Positions 1 through 10,443 are shown, counted from the first letter of the stretch. The stretch: DNA of 64,000 bases from an uncultured Cryomorphaceae bacterium (GCA_913049845.1 CAJWZE010000004.1:1-64000); one strand, 5' to 3'. The notes: generated by a model not told the origin, from the letters alone. Numbers and translations are program-made.

Positions 1-799
1 ACACAGCGCCTACGATTACCACACTCAGTGGTACGGTTACAATAGCCTTGGATGCTAATGGTGCTGCGACGATTACTTCATCGGATGTGGTAAGTGCTAC
101 AACGGACAACTGTTCTTCGACACTTACGGTATCTGTTTCACCAAGTACGTTTGATTGTGACGATATAGGAAGCAACACAGTAACCATTACGGCTACGGAT
201 GGAGCTGGAAATGCTACTACAGCGACCAAGTCGGTTACAGTAGTAGATAATACAGCGCCAAGTATTGCGGTGGTATCTTCTGCGGTGACTGTAGCCTTGG
301 ATGCAAATGGTGCTGCGACGATTACTTCATCGAGTGTAATGTCTAGCACATCAGACAACTGTACGAGTTCACCAACGGTGACTATTACTCCGAGCACGTT
401 TAGCTGTTCAGACTTAGGAAGTAACACAGTAACTATTACCTCTACTGATGGATCGGGCAATGCTACTACGGCTACGAAAGCGATAACAGTAGTAGACAAT
501 ACGGCACCGACGATTACGGCGAACGCTGCGACATTGACTTTAGATGCTAATGGTGTTGCAGTTCTATCTAGTTCAGCGGCAACGGCAGCGGACAACTGTT
601 CGTCATCGCCGAGCATCTCTTACAGCCAGAGCACGTTTACTTGTGCGGACTTAGGATCGAACTCTGTAACGGTAACGGCTACGGATGCTAGTGGTAATGC
701 TGCTACTGCGACTATGACGGTTACAGTTCAGGACAACACAGCGCCTACGATTACCACACTCAGTGGTACGGTTACAATAGCCTTGGATGCCAATGGTGC
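1..799 (+). repeat. Long near-identical direct repeat inside the adhesin gene: 1-64 matches 736-799 at 63/64 bases, period 735 bp
   Basis: Direct comparison: bases 1-55 equal 736-790, one mismatch at 56/791, then 57-64 equal 792-799. Confidence 0.95.
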
Positions 800-3647
800 G
801 GCAACTGTCGGCACGAATGATGTGGTTTCTAGCGTAACTGATAACTGCGGTACTCCAACGGTAACTATTACTCCAAGCAACTTCGGTTGTGCGGATTTAG
901 GTACGAATACTGTAACGATATCTGCAATTGATGCTTCTGGTAACTCGGCTACATCACAAGTCACATTGACTGTAGTTGATAACAGTGCTCCTACAATTAC
1001 AACAGTATCTGGCGCGGTTACCGTCGCACTAGATGCGAATGGTGCGGGCTCTGTTTCTCTAAGCGATATTGTGGCAAGCGTAACAGATAACTGTACCGCT
1101 TCAGCAACTGTAACATTGAGCACAACAAGCTTCGACTGTAGTGATATAGGTAGTAATACCATTACAATCACTGCTACAGACGCTTCAGGGAATGTTAAAA
1201 CTGCTACTAAAACCGTAACGGTAGTAGATAATACAGCACCGATAATTACTGCGCCAGTTTCAATTACACTAAACTTGGGTTCAAGCGGTGCGGTTAGTTT
1301 GCCATTGAGCACAGCTTCTGCTACGGACAACTGTTCCGGTGCGCCAAGCATAATTTACAGTGCGACAAACTTTAGCTGTACCGATTTAGGGTCTAACACG
1401 GTAAATATTACGAGTCAAGATGCTAGTGGCAATATTTCATCAGCAACAATGATCGTTATTATACAGGACAATATAGCACCATTGCTTTCTCTGTCTCCGA
1501 TACCAGTCACCTTGGCTCTTGATGCAAATGGATTAGCAAGCTTATCGATAGCACAACTTGTGAGCTCTGCCTCAGACAACTGTTCAAACGTTACTTTAAG
1601 CGTTTCTGCGAGCAGCTTCGGTTGTTCAGACCTTGGCGCCAATACAGTAACTGTAACAGCCACTGATGCTTCTGGAAATAGTACAACAGCTACTGCGTTG
1701 GTAACCGTTACGGATCAAATGGCACCAACAATTTCAATTATAGGGTCAGCAGTTACAGTATACCTTGATGCGAATGGATCAGGTTCAATCTCAACTTCTG
1801 ATGTGGTATCTAGTACAACAGATAATTGTACGACAGCCCCAACAGTTACCCTGAGCAATACGAGCTACAGCTGTGCGGATCTAGGGAGTAATACGGTAAT
1901 AATCACTGCAACTGATGGTAGCGGTAATTCTTCTACGGCTTCAAAAAATGTTACAGTAGTTGACACAATCGCTCCAACAATTACTACTCCAGCTTCATTG
2001 ACCTTGAATTTGGGTTCGGGCGGGACAGTAAGTTTGCCAGCAACAACTGCATCAGCAACAGATAACTGTTCAGGTTCTGTAACTCTAACCTATAGTGCAT
2101 CCTCATTTGATTGCTCAGACGTTGGTTCCAATACGGTTACAGTTACTTCTACAGATGCTAATGGTAATGCTGCGACTGCGACCATGACGGTTACAGTTCA
2201 AGATAATATCGCGCCAGTATTAGCACTGTACACTTCGGTACCATCGTTAGCACTTGATGCTTCTGGTTCAGCTTCACTTTCTGCAGGTCAGCTTATAAGT
2301 TCAGTATCTGATAATTGTAGTGGTGTAACTATTTCGATTAGCCCGAGCAGCTTCGGATGTTCTGACCTCGGCTCGAATACTGTAACCGTAACAGCAACAG
2401 ATGCGAACGGAAACAGTACGACAGCAACAACTTCCGTAACGGTAGTTGATAACATTGACCCGGTAGTTACAACGGTGGCTGCTCCAGCAGATGTTGTTCT
2501 AGGTGCGAACGGTACGGCGACTATCACTCAAGCGATGGTGGTAGCTAGTGCGACAGATAACTGTACAACTTCGCCAACTGTTACAATTACACCTTCGATA
2601 GTGGACTGTTCGGAACTTGGTTCCACTACCATCACTATCCTAGCGACAGATGGTTCAGGTAACGTTGGAATGGCAACAGTAAATGTTACAGTAGTAGACC
2701 AAGATGCTCCGGTTATTGTTTCTGCACCAGCAGATACGACGCTGGCAGCATGTAATGCACAATTAGTTTACAACTACAACGTAACGGATAACTGTGGTTA
2801 CACTGCGAATCTGCTTACGGGTAATGCTTCTGGTTCGATATTCCCTGTAGGAACCACTACGGTGACCTACGAATTTAGCGATGCGAGTGGAAATAGTGTT
2901 ACACACTCGTTCGATGTAACGGTAGATACCTTAGGAACATACAACTTGCCGGCGAATACAGAATTCTGTGTTGACAATGGACCAGTTGATTTATCAGTGG
3001 GTCAGACAGGCCTAACCTACGTAGGTGACGGTATGTCTGTTGACGGTCAAACGTTCCAGCCAGCTACAGCAGGTGTGGGTTTACACACTTTGAGCTTCAC
3101 ATTCACAGATCCTAATGGCTGTGTTCAGGTAGGCAGCTTATCTGTAAGAGTATACCCAGTACCAGCCCAACCGACAGTTCTTCAAGTATTGCCAACTGTC
3201 CTCGAATCATCGGTGACAGGAGCGAGATACCAGTGGTTCAAGAACGGTGTATGGATGCCAGGTGAGAATTCTAAGCAACTGAACATTGTAATGGGTGGTA
3301 ACTACCAAGTGAAAGTGTTTAACGCTTACGATTGTGATAGAATGTCGACAGGTTTAGTGATCTCATCGACTGGTTTATCTATCGATGAAGTGTTCAGTAC
3401 ATTGAACATTTTCCCCAATCCAACCCAATCTGCAGTTGTACTTGAGTTTGGTGTATCGCTTGAAAGCGACATGACGATTCAAGTAATGGACATTGCAGGT
3501 CGAACGATTTATTCAAATACAATTACTGCAGGTACGCAGGTATACAGAATCGACCTTTCTCAATTCATGGCTGGGTCATACCAGATGATTTTGAGAGACA
3601 ACGTAACTGGCGCAGCTTCAGTAGAACAAATTATTAAAGTAGACTAA
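3..3647 (+). CDS. Giant HYR/Ig-like repeat surface protein with T9SS type A C-terminal sorting domain; 5' end lies outside the window
   Basis: Reading frame is open from base 3 (TAPTITTLSGTVTIALDAN...), so ATG 48 is not the true start. About 12 repeats of ~80 aa with DNC...F.C.DLGSNTVTVTATD.SGN...VDNTAP. C-terminus (LNIFPNPTQSAVVLEF...GRTIYSNTI...GSYQMIL) is typical of a type A CTD. Confidence 0.9.
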   Translation, partial: TAPTITTLSGTVTIALDANGAATITSSDVVSATTDNCSSTLTVSVSPSTFDCDDIGSNTVTITATDGAGNATTATKSVTVVDNTAPSIAVVSSAVTVALDANGAATITSSSVMSSTSDNCTSSPTVTITPSTFSCSDLGSNTVTITSTDGSGNATTATKAITVVDNTAPTITANAATLTLDANGVAVLSSSAATAADNCSSSPSISYSQSTFTCADLGSNSVTVTATDASGNAATATMTVTVQDNTAPTITTLSGTVTIALDANGAATVGTNDVVSSVTDNCGTPTVTITPSNFGCADLGTNTVTISAIDASGNSATSQVTLTVVDNSAPTITTVSGAVTVALDANGAGSVSLSDIVASVTDNCTASATVTLSTTSFDCSDIGSNTITITATDASGNVKTATKTVTVVDNTAPIITAPVSITLNLGSSGAVSLPLSTASATDNCSGAPSIIYSATNFSCTDLGSNTVNITSQDASGNISSATMIVIIQDNIAPLLSLSPIPVTLALDANGLASLSIAQLVSSASDNCSNVTLSVSASSFGCSDLGANTVTVTATDASGNSTTATALVTVTDQMAPTISIIGSAVTVYLDANGSGSISTSDVVSSTTDNCTTAPTVTLSNTSYSCADLGSNTVIITATDGSGNSSTASKNVTVVDTIAPTITTPASLTLNLGSGGTVSLPATTASATDNCSGSVTLTYSASSFDCSDVGSNTVTVTSTDANGNAATATMTVTVQDNIAPVLALYTSVPSLALDASGSASLSAGQLISSVSDNCSGVTISISPSSFGCSDLGSNTVTVTATDANGNSTTATTSVTVVDNIDPVVTTVAAPADVVLGANGTATITQAMVVASATDNCTTSPTVTITPSIVDCSELGSTTITILATDGSGNVGMATVNVTVVDQDAPVIVSAPADTTLAACNAQLVYNYNVTDNCGYTANLLTGNASGSIFPVGTTTVTYEFSDASGNSVTHSFDVTVDTLGTYNLPANTEFCVDNGPVDLSVGQTGLTYVGDGMSVDGQTFQPATAGVGLHTLSFTFTDPNGCVQVGSLSVRVYPVPAQPTVLQVLPTVLESSVTGARYQWFKNGVWMPGENSKQLNIVMGGNYQVKVFNAYDCDRMSTGLVISSTGLSIDEVFSTLNIFPNPTQSAVVLEFGVSLESDMTIQVMDIAGRTIYSNTITAGTQVYRIDLSQFMAGSYQMILRDNVTGAASVEQIIKVD

Positions 3648-3649
3648 CC

Positions 3650-4852
3650 ATGAAAGGATTTAAATCCGCATTATGTTTCTTGGCAATCGTATGCAGTGCT
3701 GCTGTTTACGGCCAATCTGATGAAGCCATTCGCCGCAGCGAATTGACCGTTTCATTCAACGCCAATATGGTAGAAGGAGTAAACGGCCTTGGTAATAGTG
3801 ACCTTGGCACTTTTGCCACAAATTGGGGAGCAAGCCCATTCGGAAGTTCATTGACCTACACATACAATTTCAGCCCCATAGCCGGATTGTGGGCAGGAGG
3901 TTTTTATGGCCAAGTAGCTGGATTGAATGAGGTAGAGCAATTTGACACCGAAGCCTTCGGTTTCGGAGCCGGTTTACGCCTACACCCATTATCATTCACT
4001 TCAAGCTTTCTAAATGGTATTTACGTTGATGGCGGTATTGGTTACACTTCTTATACAGCCTCGCGTCACTTTATTAGTGACGCCGCGATGATGGTTCCTC
4101 CTTTTACTGGGGCAGCATTGACCTACCTGGGAAAACTTGGATATGAAACAGGATTAACACAAAACTTGAAATTAGATATTGGATTAGGTTTTACTTCAGT
4201 CCAGTCTGATGACTTCGACGGTTGGGCTTTTGACGGCGAGCCATCAGATGGGATTTTTAGCCCTTCTGTTGGCATTACTTATGTGTTTGGTGATAAATCA
4301 ACGCGCTCTATGAGCGAGATGACGGCAATGGACCTTATTAACAGCGAAATGCAGTTGGATGGATACGCGACGGACGAGGATGTTGCGAAGCTCGAGAAAG
4401 CTCTTAAGCGCGACGCTAGGGCCCTCAAAGAACTTCGTAATAGCTTAAGCAAATATGTTCCAGAAGATCAGTTAGAGGGTATTATACTGGAGATCATGAA
4501 GAGCACTACCAATCTCACTGTTGAACGCGGCGAGTTGAAAGGCGTAATTTCTGTGTACTTTGACTTTGATTCATACATCATCAAGGAGGAGTACAGAAAA
4601 GAGATAAACGAGTTCTTTAAAGAGTACAACGACGCGTCGAACAAAATTCTTCTCGTAGGCTATGCTGATATTTACGGCACACAAACGTACAACGAGAATT
4701 TGAAGAGCGATCGAGTTCAAGCGGTTATTGAAATGTTGATCAATGATTACGACATTAATAAAGATGTGATTAACTCTCAAATCGGTGAGATTAAGGTGAG
4801 CAATGTTGCACAGCAATATTTAAACCGCCGTGTAGATATCTTCGTATACTAG
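3650..4852 (+). CDS. OmpA-family outer membrane protein (N-terminal barrel-like region, C-terminal OmpA-like domain)
   Basis: Signal peptide; C-terminus VYFDFDSYIIKEEYRKEINEF...ILLVGYADIYGTQTYNENLKSDRVQAV; starts 2 bp after the adhesin stop. Confidence 0.85.
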   Translation: MKGFKSALCFLAIVCSAAVYGQSDEAIRRSELTVSFNANMVEGVNGLGNSDLGTFATNWGASPFGSSLTYTYNFSPIAGLWAGGFYGQVAGLNEVEQFDTEAFGFGAGLRLHPLSFTSSFLNGIYVDGGIGYTSYTASRHFISDAAMMVPPFTGAALTYLGKLGYETGLTQNLKLDIGLGFTSVQSDDFDGWAFDGEPSDGIFSPSVGITYVFGDKSTRSMSEMTAMDLINSEMQLDGYATDEDVAKLEKALKRDARALKELRNSLSKYVPEDQLEGIILEIMKSTTNLTVERGELKGVISVYFDFDSYIIKEEYRKEINEFFKEYNDASNKILLVGYADIYGTQTYNENLKSDRVQAVIEMLINDYDINKDVINSQIGEIKVSNVAQQYLNRRVDIFVY

Positions 4853-4873
4853 CAAAAGAGTATTACCTATTTG

Positions 4874-4903
4874 GACCCTGGAGCCTGGGCTTCAGGGTCT
4901 TTT
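4874..4903 (+). terminator. Rho-independent terminator
   Basis: gaccctg (4874-4880) pairs with cagggtc (4893-4899), followed by tttt, downstream of the OmpA-family gene. Confidence 0.65.
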
Positions 4904-5010
4904 CGTTCAAACGTCCACTCCATTTCTGGAATGGGCGTTTTTTGTGCCAATTCACACCGTAAACCCTCAGTTGTTTTTCGTAAATTTTACCAAACTAAAA
5001 CACTCTATTT

Positions 5011-7452
5011 ATGTCAACTTCAATTATTGACGTGACCGCGTCATTGAATTTGACCCCTACCTACCTACTCATTATTGGTGCTTTAGTCGGTTATTTCCGA
5101 CATCAGCACGAAGGCAAAAAAGTTCCTGGATCGTTAAGTATTCCTAAAGACCTTTTGAAGTCAACAGACTTTAACAAGCTGTGGACACTACTCTACGTCT
5201 TACTACTTCCACTATCTTGGGTGGTAAACGTATTTGCACATGCAGTCTACGCATTGATGTGGCTAGTCAACAGCATAGGCATCATTGTTCGCTGGGCTGC
5301 CATTAAACTCTATTGGTTGTGGCACCAAATCGTAATCGGCTTAGGCGGATTTTTGTTTTACATATTATGGCATTACCTAGTTAAATGGCCGTATCGGTTG
5401 TTTAGCAGAATGCTCAGCACATTCTTTAGCTCGTTCGACTGGGGGGCTTATAAAAACACCTACAGAACAGCAGCTATAGCCTCTCTAATCGGAGTATCGG
5501 GATTCTTGATTGACGATATTTTAGATTTAGAGATGTTCCAATTTTCTGATGTATCCCCCTTGTTAGGGGCAATCGTTCTTCTTAGCGCTGTGGGTTCACA
5601 TATGTCGGCAGCAATGGGAGTGAAGGAAAAAGGAATGCGTCCAACATATGCAGCACTATTAATCACGGCGGTTCTGGCATTCGCAGCACAGACTATTGCG
5701 CAAGATTATTTGATGCTTAATGAAGCAGCTGGAATTCTTGGGGGTGTCGTACTGGGCGTATCGTTTGTAACCTGGGTATATAGCATCCTTATTTCTGCTG
5801 CCCTGGTCCAATTCCTTTCTCTTCTAGTCCCAGCATACTTATCTACCGAAGGTCCATTCAAATGGTTAGATGCACTACGAGTAGCATTTGCCTCAAGATG
5901 GCTAAAGAGTATTGGCTCTATTGCTGTAGCTGTGATTGCATACAACACACTAGGCCTTTGGATATACGAAAACGTGAAGCAGGTTGCTGCGGAACCTTAC
6001 AGTGAATACGTAGCTGTTGTCGATGATAGGATGACAGAAAACGATTCTGATATGGTTGAAGCACAAGCGGATTTAATGGCTGCCATATCTGCAGAGGAGC
6101 CTTCGGCAGATGATTTGGCAAGCGCATACAGGAAGATCAGAGCTATCGAAGCTGGAAATTCTTTTTGGAGCGCAGTTCCTATAGAGCTAAGCGATGTCAT
6201 TTACATAGATGTAAACAAGCCATTTACTACAGAGGAATCGGATGTTGAAGTTGCCCAAAGCGCAGTTGCAGACTTTGATTCATTAGCCGCCTTTAAAGTT
6301 TCAGAATTTGATGCGGCAATCGAGCAAGCCCTCGTTGATGTTTCCATCGCGGAGGCAGAGAGAAATAGAATATTAAGCAGTGGCATTACTGCCAGTGAAG
6401 ACGGCCGTATAGAAAATGGTGAGCGTATGCGTTTCGGTATGCCCATTCCAGTGGATGCGGATAATCTCAAATGGCGTATCACAGACGACGAAGGCGATAC
6501 AATATCGCGCAGAATAGGATCTACGCTTGCTTACAAATTTAGCTCCGGCTCCTACGAAGTTTATGCCGCACCTATCAATGGTTGCGGTACTGGACAGTGG
6601 TCTTCGTTCAGTTTAGGTGTTAATGAATCACCAGAATCACCGCTTCGCATAGGTGTTCCAAGAGGACGCAAAGAAGTATGTGTTGGCGACGAGTATACCT
6701 ATACTGTTCAAGGAGGAATGGACATCTATGTGTGGACCGTTCCTAGCGGCGCTGAGATTGTCGAGGAGAAAGACAATAGAGCCACAGTGAACTGGGGAAG
6801 CACCTCGGGGGATGTGAGTGTGTACGGTATACTGGATGGCGAGCAGTCAAACACTTCTAATCTTTATGTTACTGTTAGCGGTATACCTGGTGCGTCATTG
6901 AGTGATGCAGGAAGTGCGAGTAACGATAGCCCTGAAGAATTTGAAAACGTTCAAGACAACTACTCAGTTTTGGCTGAGGAAGCTGACGCGAAGGTGGATG
7001 CAGCACAAGAGGCACTCACTTCCTTAGAAGAAGATAAAGCAGTATACGAAGTTTATGCAGCGAACGAATCGACAAGACTAAATGCTAAGATGGTAGACGT
7101 TGAAAAACGTTACTCATCGAATACCACTCAGATGATTATGAGCTGGTTGGGTAAGGCACTCTTCTTGTTTGTGGCTTGTCTACTGCTTGCCATCGTATTG
7201 AACTTCCTAGTTCTTTGGGCTTCAAGATACTTCGGCGGACTCTACAACTACGACCAAGACGGCCCAACGTACTTCCGTAGTTCGTTAGGAGACTACCAGA
7301 GCAATTACGACGGCTTCCCGTACTTAGGGCTATTCGTACTTGTAGTAATAATTGTAGGTGGCGGCCTCTTAGGAATTTCAGCCACACAAGATCTATCTCA
7401 AACTCTTCAAGAGGGTGATTTTCCAACTTTATACGAGCTGATTCGACGATAA
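5011..7452 (+). CDS. Large multi-spanning membrane protein of unknown function with central PKD/Ig-like domain and coiled coils
   Basis: Many hydrophobic N-terminal segments, extramembrane middle containing EVCVGDEYTYTVQGGMDIYVWTVPSGAEIVEE...ATVNWGS, then coiled coil and two C-terminal hydrophobic segments. Confidence 0.75.
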   Translation: MSTSIIDVTASLNLTPTYLLIIGALVGYFRHQHEGKKVPGSLSIPKDLLKSTDFNKLWTLLYVLLLPLSWVVNVFAHAVYALMWLVNSIGIIVRWAAIKLYWLWHQIVIGLGGFLFYILWHYLVKWPYRLFSRMLSTFFSSFDWGAYKNTYRTAAIASLIGVSGFLIDDILDLEMFQFSDVSPLLGAIVLLSAVGSHMSAAMGVKEKGMRPTYAALLITAVLAFAAQTIAQDYLMLNEAAGILGGVVLGVSFVTWVYSILISAALVQFLSLLVPAYLSTEGPFKWLDALRVAFASRWLKSIGSIAVAVIAYNTLGLWIYENVKQVAAEPYSEYVAVVDDRMTENDSDMVEAQADLMAAISAEEPSADDLASAYRKIRAIEAGNSFWSAVPIELSDVIYIDVNKPFTTEESDVEVAQSAVADFDSLAAFKVSEFDAAIEQALVDVSIAEAERNRILSSGITASEDGRIENGERMRFGMPIPVDADNLKWRITDDEGDTISRRIGSTLAYKFSSGSYEVYAAPINGCGTGQWSSFSLGVNESPESPLRIGVPRGRKEVCVGDEYTYTVQGGMDIYVWTVPSGAEIVEEKDNRATVNWGSTSGDVSVYGILDGEQSNTSNLYVTVSGIPGASLSDAGSASNDSPEEFENVQDNYSVLAEEADAKVDAAQEALTSLEEDKAVYEVYAANESTRLNAKMVDVEKRYSSNTTQMIMSWLGKALFLFVACLLLAIVLNFLVLWASRYFGGLYNYDQDGPTYFRSSLGDYQSNYDGFPYLGLFVLVVIIVGGGLLGISATQDLSQTLQEGDFPTLYELIRR

Positions 7453-7473
7453 TAGAAATTTCAGTATGTTTAG

Positions 7474-7506
7474 AGGGCTCGCCGTAAGGCGGGCCCTTCT
7501 TTTTCT
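7474..7506 (+). terminator. Rho-independent terminator
   Basis: agggctcgcc-gtaa-ggcgggccct 10-bp stem (one G-T pair) followed by a T-rich tract. Confidence 0.8.
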
Positions 7507-7633
7507 ATCTCATAGTTGTCAATTACCACAGGGGTTTATCCAGCTTCTTTAAGAGTCACAAAGGCTTATTATCCAATGTGTCCTAAGCCACTGGTTATCA
7601 GTATTCTTTTCATTGGTAAATAGTTTTGGTCTG

Positions 7634-8911
7634 TTATCTGACCATCCCCGCTGCAACTGTTTCGTTGGTTGCTTCGTCAACTAGAATGATAGACCCGGTC
7701 ACTCTGTTGACCGTGTAGTAGTCTGCGAAAAGAGGTTTTGTTGACCTGAGTTTTACTCGGGCGATGTCATTCATTTTGATGGCCTTGTCCCCTTGGATTC
7801 TGTGGAGAGTGTTGATGTCCATTTTGTATTGAATATCTGTGATCATTGCTCTTGCTTCGGCTGTGGTGTGTTTGATCACATACTTTGCTCTTGGGCGTGG
7901 TGGCTTCGCGTTTAGCCAGCAAAGCATTACGTCAAGGTCTTGCTGCCCTTCAGGTCTGTTCTCACTGCGTACTAATACATCCCCTCTGCTGATGTCTATG
8001 TCATGTTCTAAGGTGATAGTAACACTTTGAGGAGGGAAAGCTTCTTCAAGCTCACCTGTCATTGTGTGGATGGCGTCAATCCTACTCTCCAATCCTGAAG
8101 GCAAGGCTACCACGCTGTCTCCTTTTTTGAAGATACCACCGGCTACTCGTCCAGCGTATCCCCTAAAGTCGTGGTATTGGTCACTGTGAGGGCGAATAAC
8201 TGTTTGAACCGGGAACCGGCAATCTCTAAGGTTATGGTCCGAAGAGATGTGAACGGTTTCTAGGTTGTGGAGGAGGGTACCGCCTTCATACCAGCTCATT
8301 TTATCTCCGCGAGATACTACGTTGTCTCCGTGGAGGGCAGACATAGGTACAAAGCGTACGTCTTTAACACTGAGCTTAGCGGCAAAATCGGTATATTCTT
8401 TAACTACTTTATCGTAGGCAAGCTGGCTGTAGTCTACGAGGTCCATCTTGTTGATACAAACGAAGATGTGTGGTATCTGTAGGAGGGAAGCTATGAAAGT
8501 ATGGCGCTTCGTTTGTTCAATAACTCCATTGCGCGCATCTACAAGGATGAGTGCAAGGTTAGCTGTTGAGGCACCAGTTACCATGTTGCGTGTGTATTGA
8601 ACGTGTCCTGGTGTATCTGCTATAATAAACTTACGCTTTGGCGTTGCGAAGTAGCGGTAGGCTACATCAATGGTAATGCCTTGCTCACGCTCGTCTTTTA
8701 AACCGTCGGTAAAGAGACTCAGGTCTACGTGCTCGAGGCCTTTCTTTTTTGAGGATTGTTCAACCTGCTGGACCTGGTCCTCGAAAATGCTCTTGCTATC
8801 GTAAAGGAGACGTCCAATCAAAGTGGATTTACCATCGTCAACACTACCCGCAGTGGTGAAGCGAAGTAGTTCCATATCTAAATATCCTTGGGTATCGAAA
8901 TTGTTTTCCAT
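7634..8911 (-). CDS. cysN: Sulfate adenylyltransferase subunit 1 (GTPase)
   Basis: GTPase motifs GSVDDGKSTLIGRLLYD, DTPGHVQYTRNM, NKMDLV; adjacent to cysD. Confidence 0.95.
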   Translation of the reverse strand: MENNFDTQGYLDMELLRFTTAGSVDDGKSTLIGRLLYDSKSIFEDQVQQVEQSSKKKGLEHVDLSLFTDGLKDEREQGITIDVAYRYFATPKRKFIIADTPGHVQYTRNMVTGASTANLALILVDARNGVIEQTKRHTFIASLLQIPHIFVCINKMDLVDYSQLAYDKVVKEYTDFAAKLSVKDVRFVPMSALHGDNVVSRGDKMSWYEGGTLLHNLETVHISSDHNLRDCRFPVQTVIRPHSDQYHDFRGYAGRVAGGIFKKGDSVVALPSGLESRIDAIHTMTGELEEAFPPQSVTITLEHDIDISRGDVLVRSENRPEGQQDLDVMLCWLNAKPPRPRAKYVIKHTTAEARAMITDIQYKMDINTLHRIQGDKAIKMNDIARVKLRSTKPLFADYYTVNRVTGSIILVDEATNETVAAGMVR

Positions 8912-8931
8912 CGTTTCTTATGCTTTGATGG

Positions 8932-9837
8932 TTAGAAGTAACCTTGACGCTTCCTATCTTCCATGGAGCTTTCACTGCGCTTGTCGTCTTCACGATTACC
9001 ACGCTCTGTTTGACGAGAAGAAGCTACTTCTTGAATAATTTTCTCGAGCGTATTTGCATCGCTTTCCTGACCACCAGTGATGGTAATGTCCCCTAAGGTT
9101 CGGAAGCGAACCATTTTTATTTGAGGCTCGTCGGTGTCTTTCAAAGTGATGAATTCACTAACTGGAAGCCAAGAACCGTTTCTCCAGATCACATTGCGCT
9201 CTTTGGCAAAATAGAGCTCGGGAATAGCGATGTTCTCTTGTAAGATGTACTGCCATACGTCCATCTCTGTCCAATTTGAGATTGGGAAGACACGGAAGTG
9301 TTCTCCCATACGCTTCTTACCGTTGAAGAGGTTCCAAAGCTCTGGACGTTGGTTTTTAGGATCCCACTGGCCGAAATCGTCACGGTGAGAGAAGAATCGC
9401 TCTTTTGCTCTTGCTTTCTCCTCATCACGACGAGCACCTCCCATACAGGCATCAAAGTTGTTGAATTCGATGGTATCTAAAAGGGTAGTGGTTTGAAGGG
9501 CATTACGCGATGCGTTCATACCAGTTTCCTCGATTACTGCACCTTCATCTATTGACTGCTGTACAGAACCTACGATAAGGTTGGCACCCATCTCTTTGAT
9601 GAGGTTGTCGCGGAATTCCATTGTCTCCGGGAAGTTGTGACCGGTGTCAATGTGTACTAGCGGGAAAGGGATCTTCGCCGGCCAGAATGCTTTGCGCGCT
9701 AGGTGCGCTACAACAATACTGTCTTTACCTCCAGAAAAGAGGATAGCGGGGTTGTCGAATTGAGCGAAAACTTCTCTAATGATATAGATTGCTTCCGCTT
9801 CTAATTCTTCCAAATGTGTCAATGAATAGTCAGACAT
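8932..9837 (-). CDS. cysD: Sulfate adenylyltransferase subunit 2
   Basis: LFSGGKDSIVVAHLARKAF PP-loop motif, GGARRDEEKARAKER; C-terminus RKRQGYF. Confidence 0.95.
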   Translation of the reverse strand: MSDYSLTHLEELEAEAIYIIREVFAQFDNPAILFSGGKDSIVVAHLARKAFWPAKIPFPLVHIDTGHNFPETMEFRDNLIKEMGANLIVGSVQQSIDEGAVIEETGMNASRNALQTTTLLDTIEFNNFDACMGGARRDEEKARAKERFFSHRDDFGQWDPKNQRPELWNLFNGKKRMGEHFRVFPISNWTEMDVWQYILQENIAIPELYFAKERNVIWRNGSWLPVSEFITLKDTDEPQIKMVRFRTLGDITITGGQESDANTLEKIIQEVASSRQTERGNREDDKRSESSMEDRKRQGYF

Positions 9838-9846
9838 CTTGGTTTT

Positions 9847-10443
9847 TTATAGTTTGATCTTTTCTGATATGTAGTCCACAACCATAGCGGTTGCTTCAGG
9901 TATATTCATTTCGTGTGTAGGCACATTAAGCTCTGGGTTAGTGGGCTCTTCAAATGTCGCACTAATGCCCGTGAAGTTACTGATTTCTCCGGCTCTTGCT
10001 TTGGCATACAATCCTTTTACATCGCGCTGCTCGCATACTTCAAGCGGGGTGCTGATGAAGATTTCTGAGAATCCACCTTCGGCACATTTTCGAACGAAAT
10101 CGCGGTTCTTTTGATACGGGCTTACAAAGGCGCTTAATACTACAAGACCAGCATTTTTCATTAGGGCACTTACGTGTGCGATGCGTCGGATGTTTTCTAC
10201 TCTAGAAGCAGCACTAAAGTCGAGATCGCTATTTAGACCTGTACGGACATTGTCGCCGTCTAAGATAAAAGTTCTGATACCTCGTTGGTGGAGTTCACGT
10301 TCCACTGCCGAAGCTAACGTGCTCTTTCCACTGCCACTCAAACCGGTGAACCACAACACATGACCTTTATGTCTGTTTTGGCGTTCGCGGTCTTCTTTTG
10401 AAATCGCGTGTTGGTGAGGAATAATATGGAGCTTTTCAGCCAC
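9847..10443 (-). CDS. cysC: Adenylylsulfate kinase
   Basis: GLSGSGKSTLASAVE P-loop, LDGDNVRTGLNSDL, FVSPYQKNRD. Confidence 0.95.
   Translation of the reverse strand: MAEKLHIIPHQHAISKEDRERQNRHKGHVLWFTGLSGSGKSTLASAVERELHQRGIRTFILDGDNVRTGLNSDLDFSAASRVENIRRIAHVSALMKNAGLVVLSAFVSPYQKNRDFVRKCAEGGFSEIFISTPLEVCEQRDVKGLYAKARAGEISNFTGISATFEEPTNPELNVPTHEMNIPEATAMVVDYISEKIKL

Noticed and set aside
728-1351. 207-aa antisense ORF across the adhesin repeats (also 1415-1663 and 2288-2527)
   Set aside because: Antisense to a clearly coding repeat array; long open frames on the opposite strand follow from the repetitive codon composition, and the translation shows no family features.
4911-4946. Second terminator hairpin (ccatt-tctgg-aatgg followed by a T-run) just after the first
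   Set aside because: Short 5-bp core stem with imperfect flanks; not confident enough to list beside the stronger hairpin at 4874-4903.
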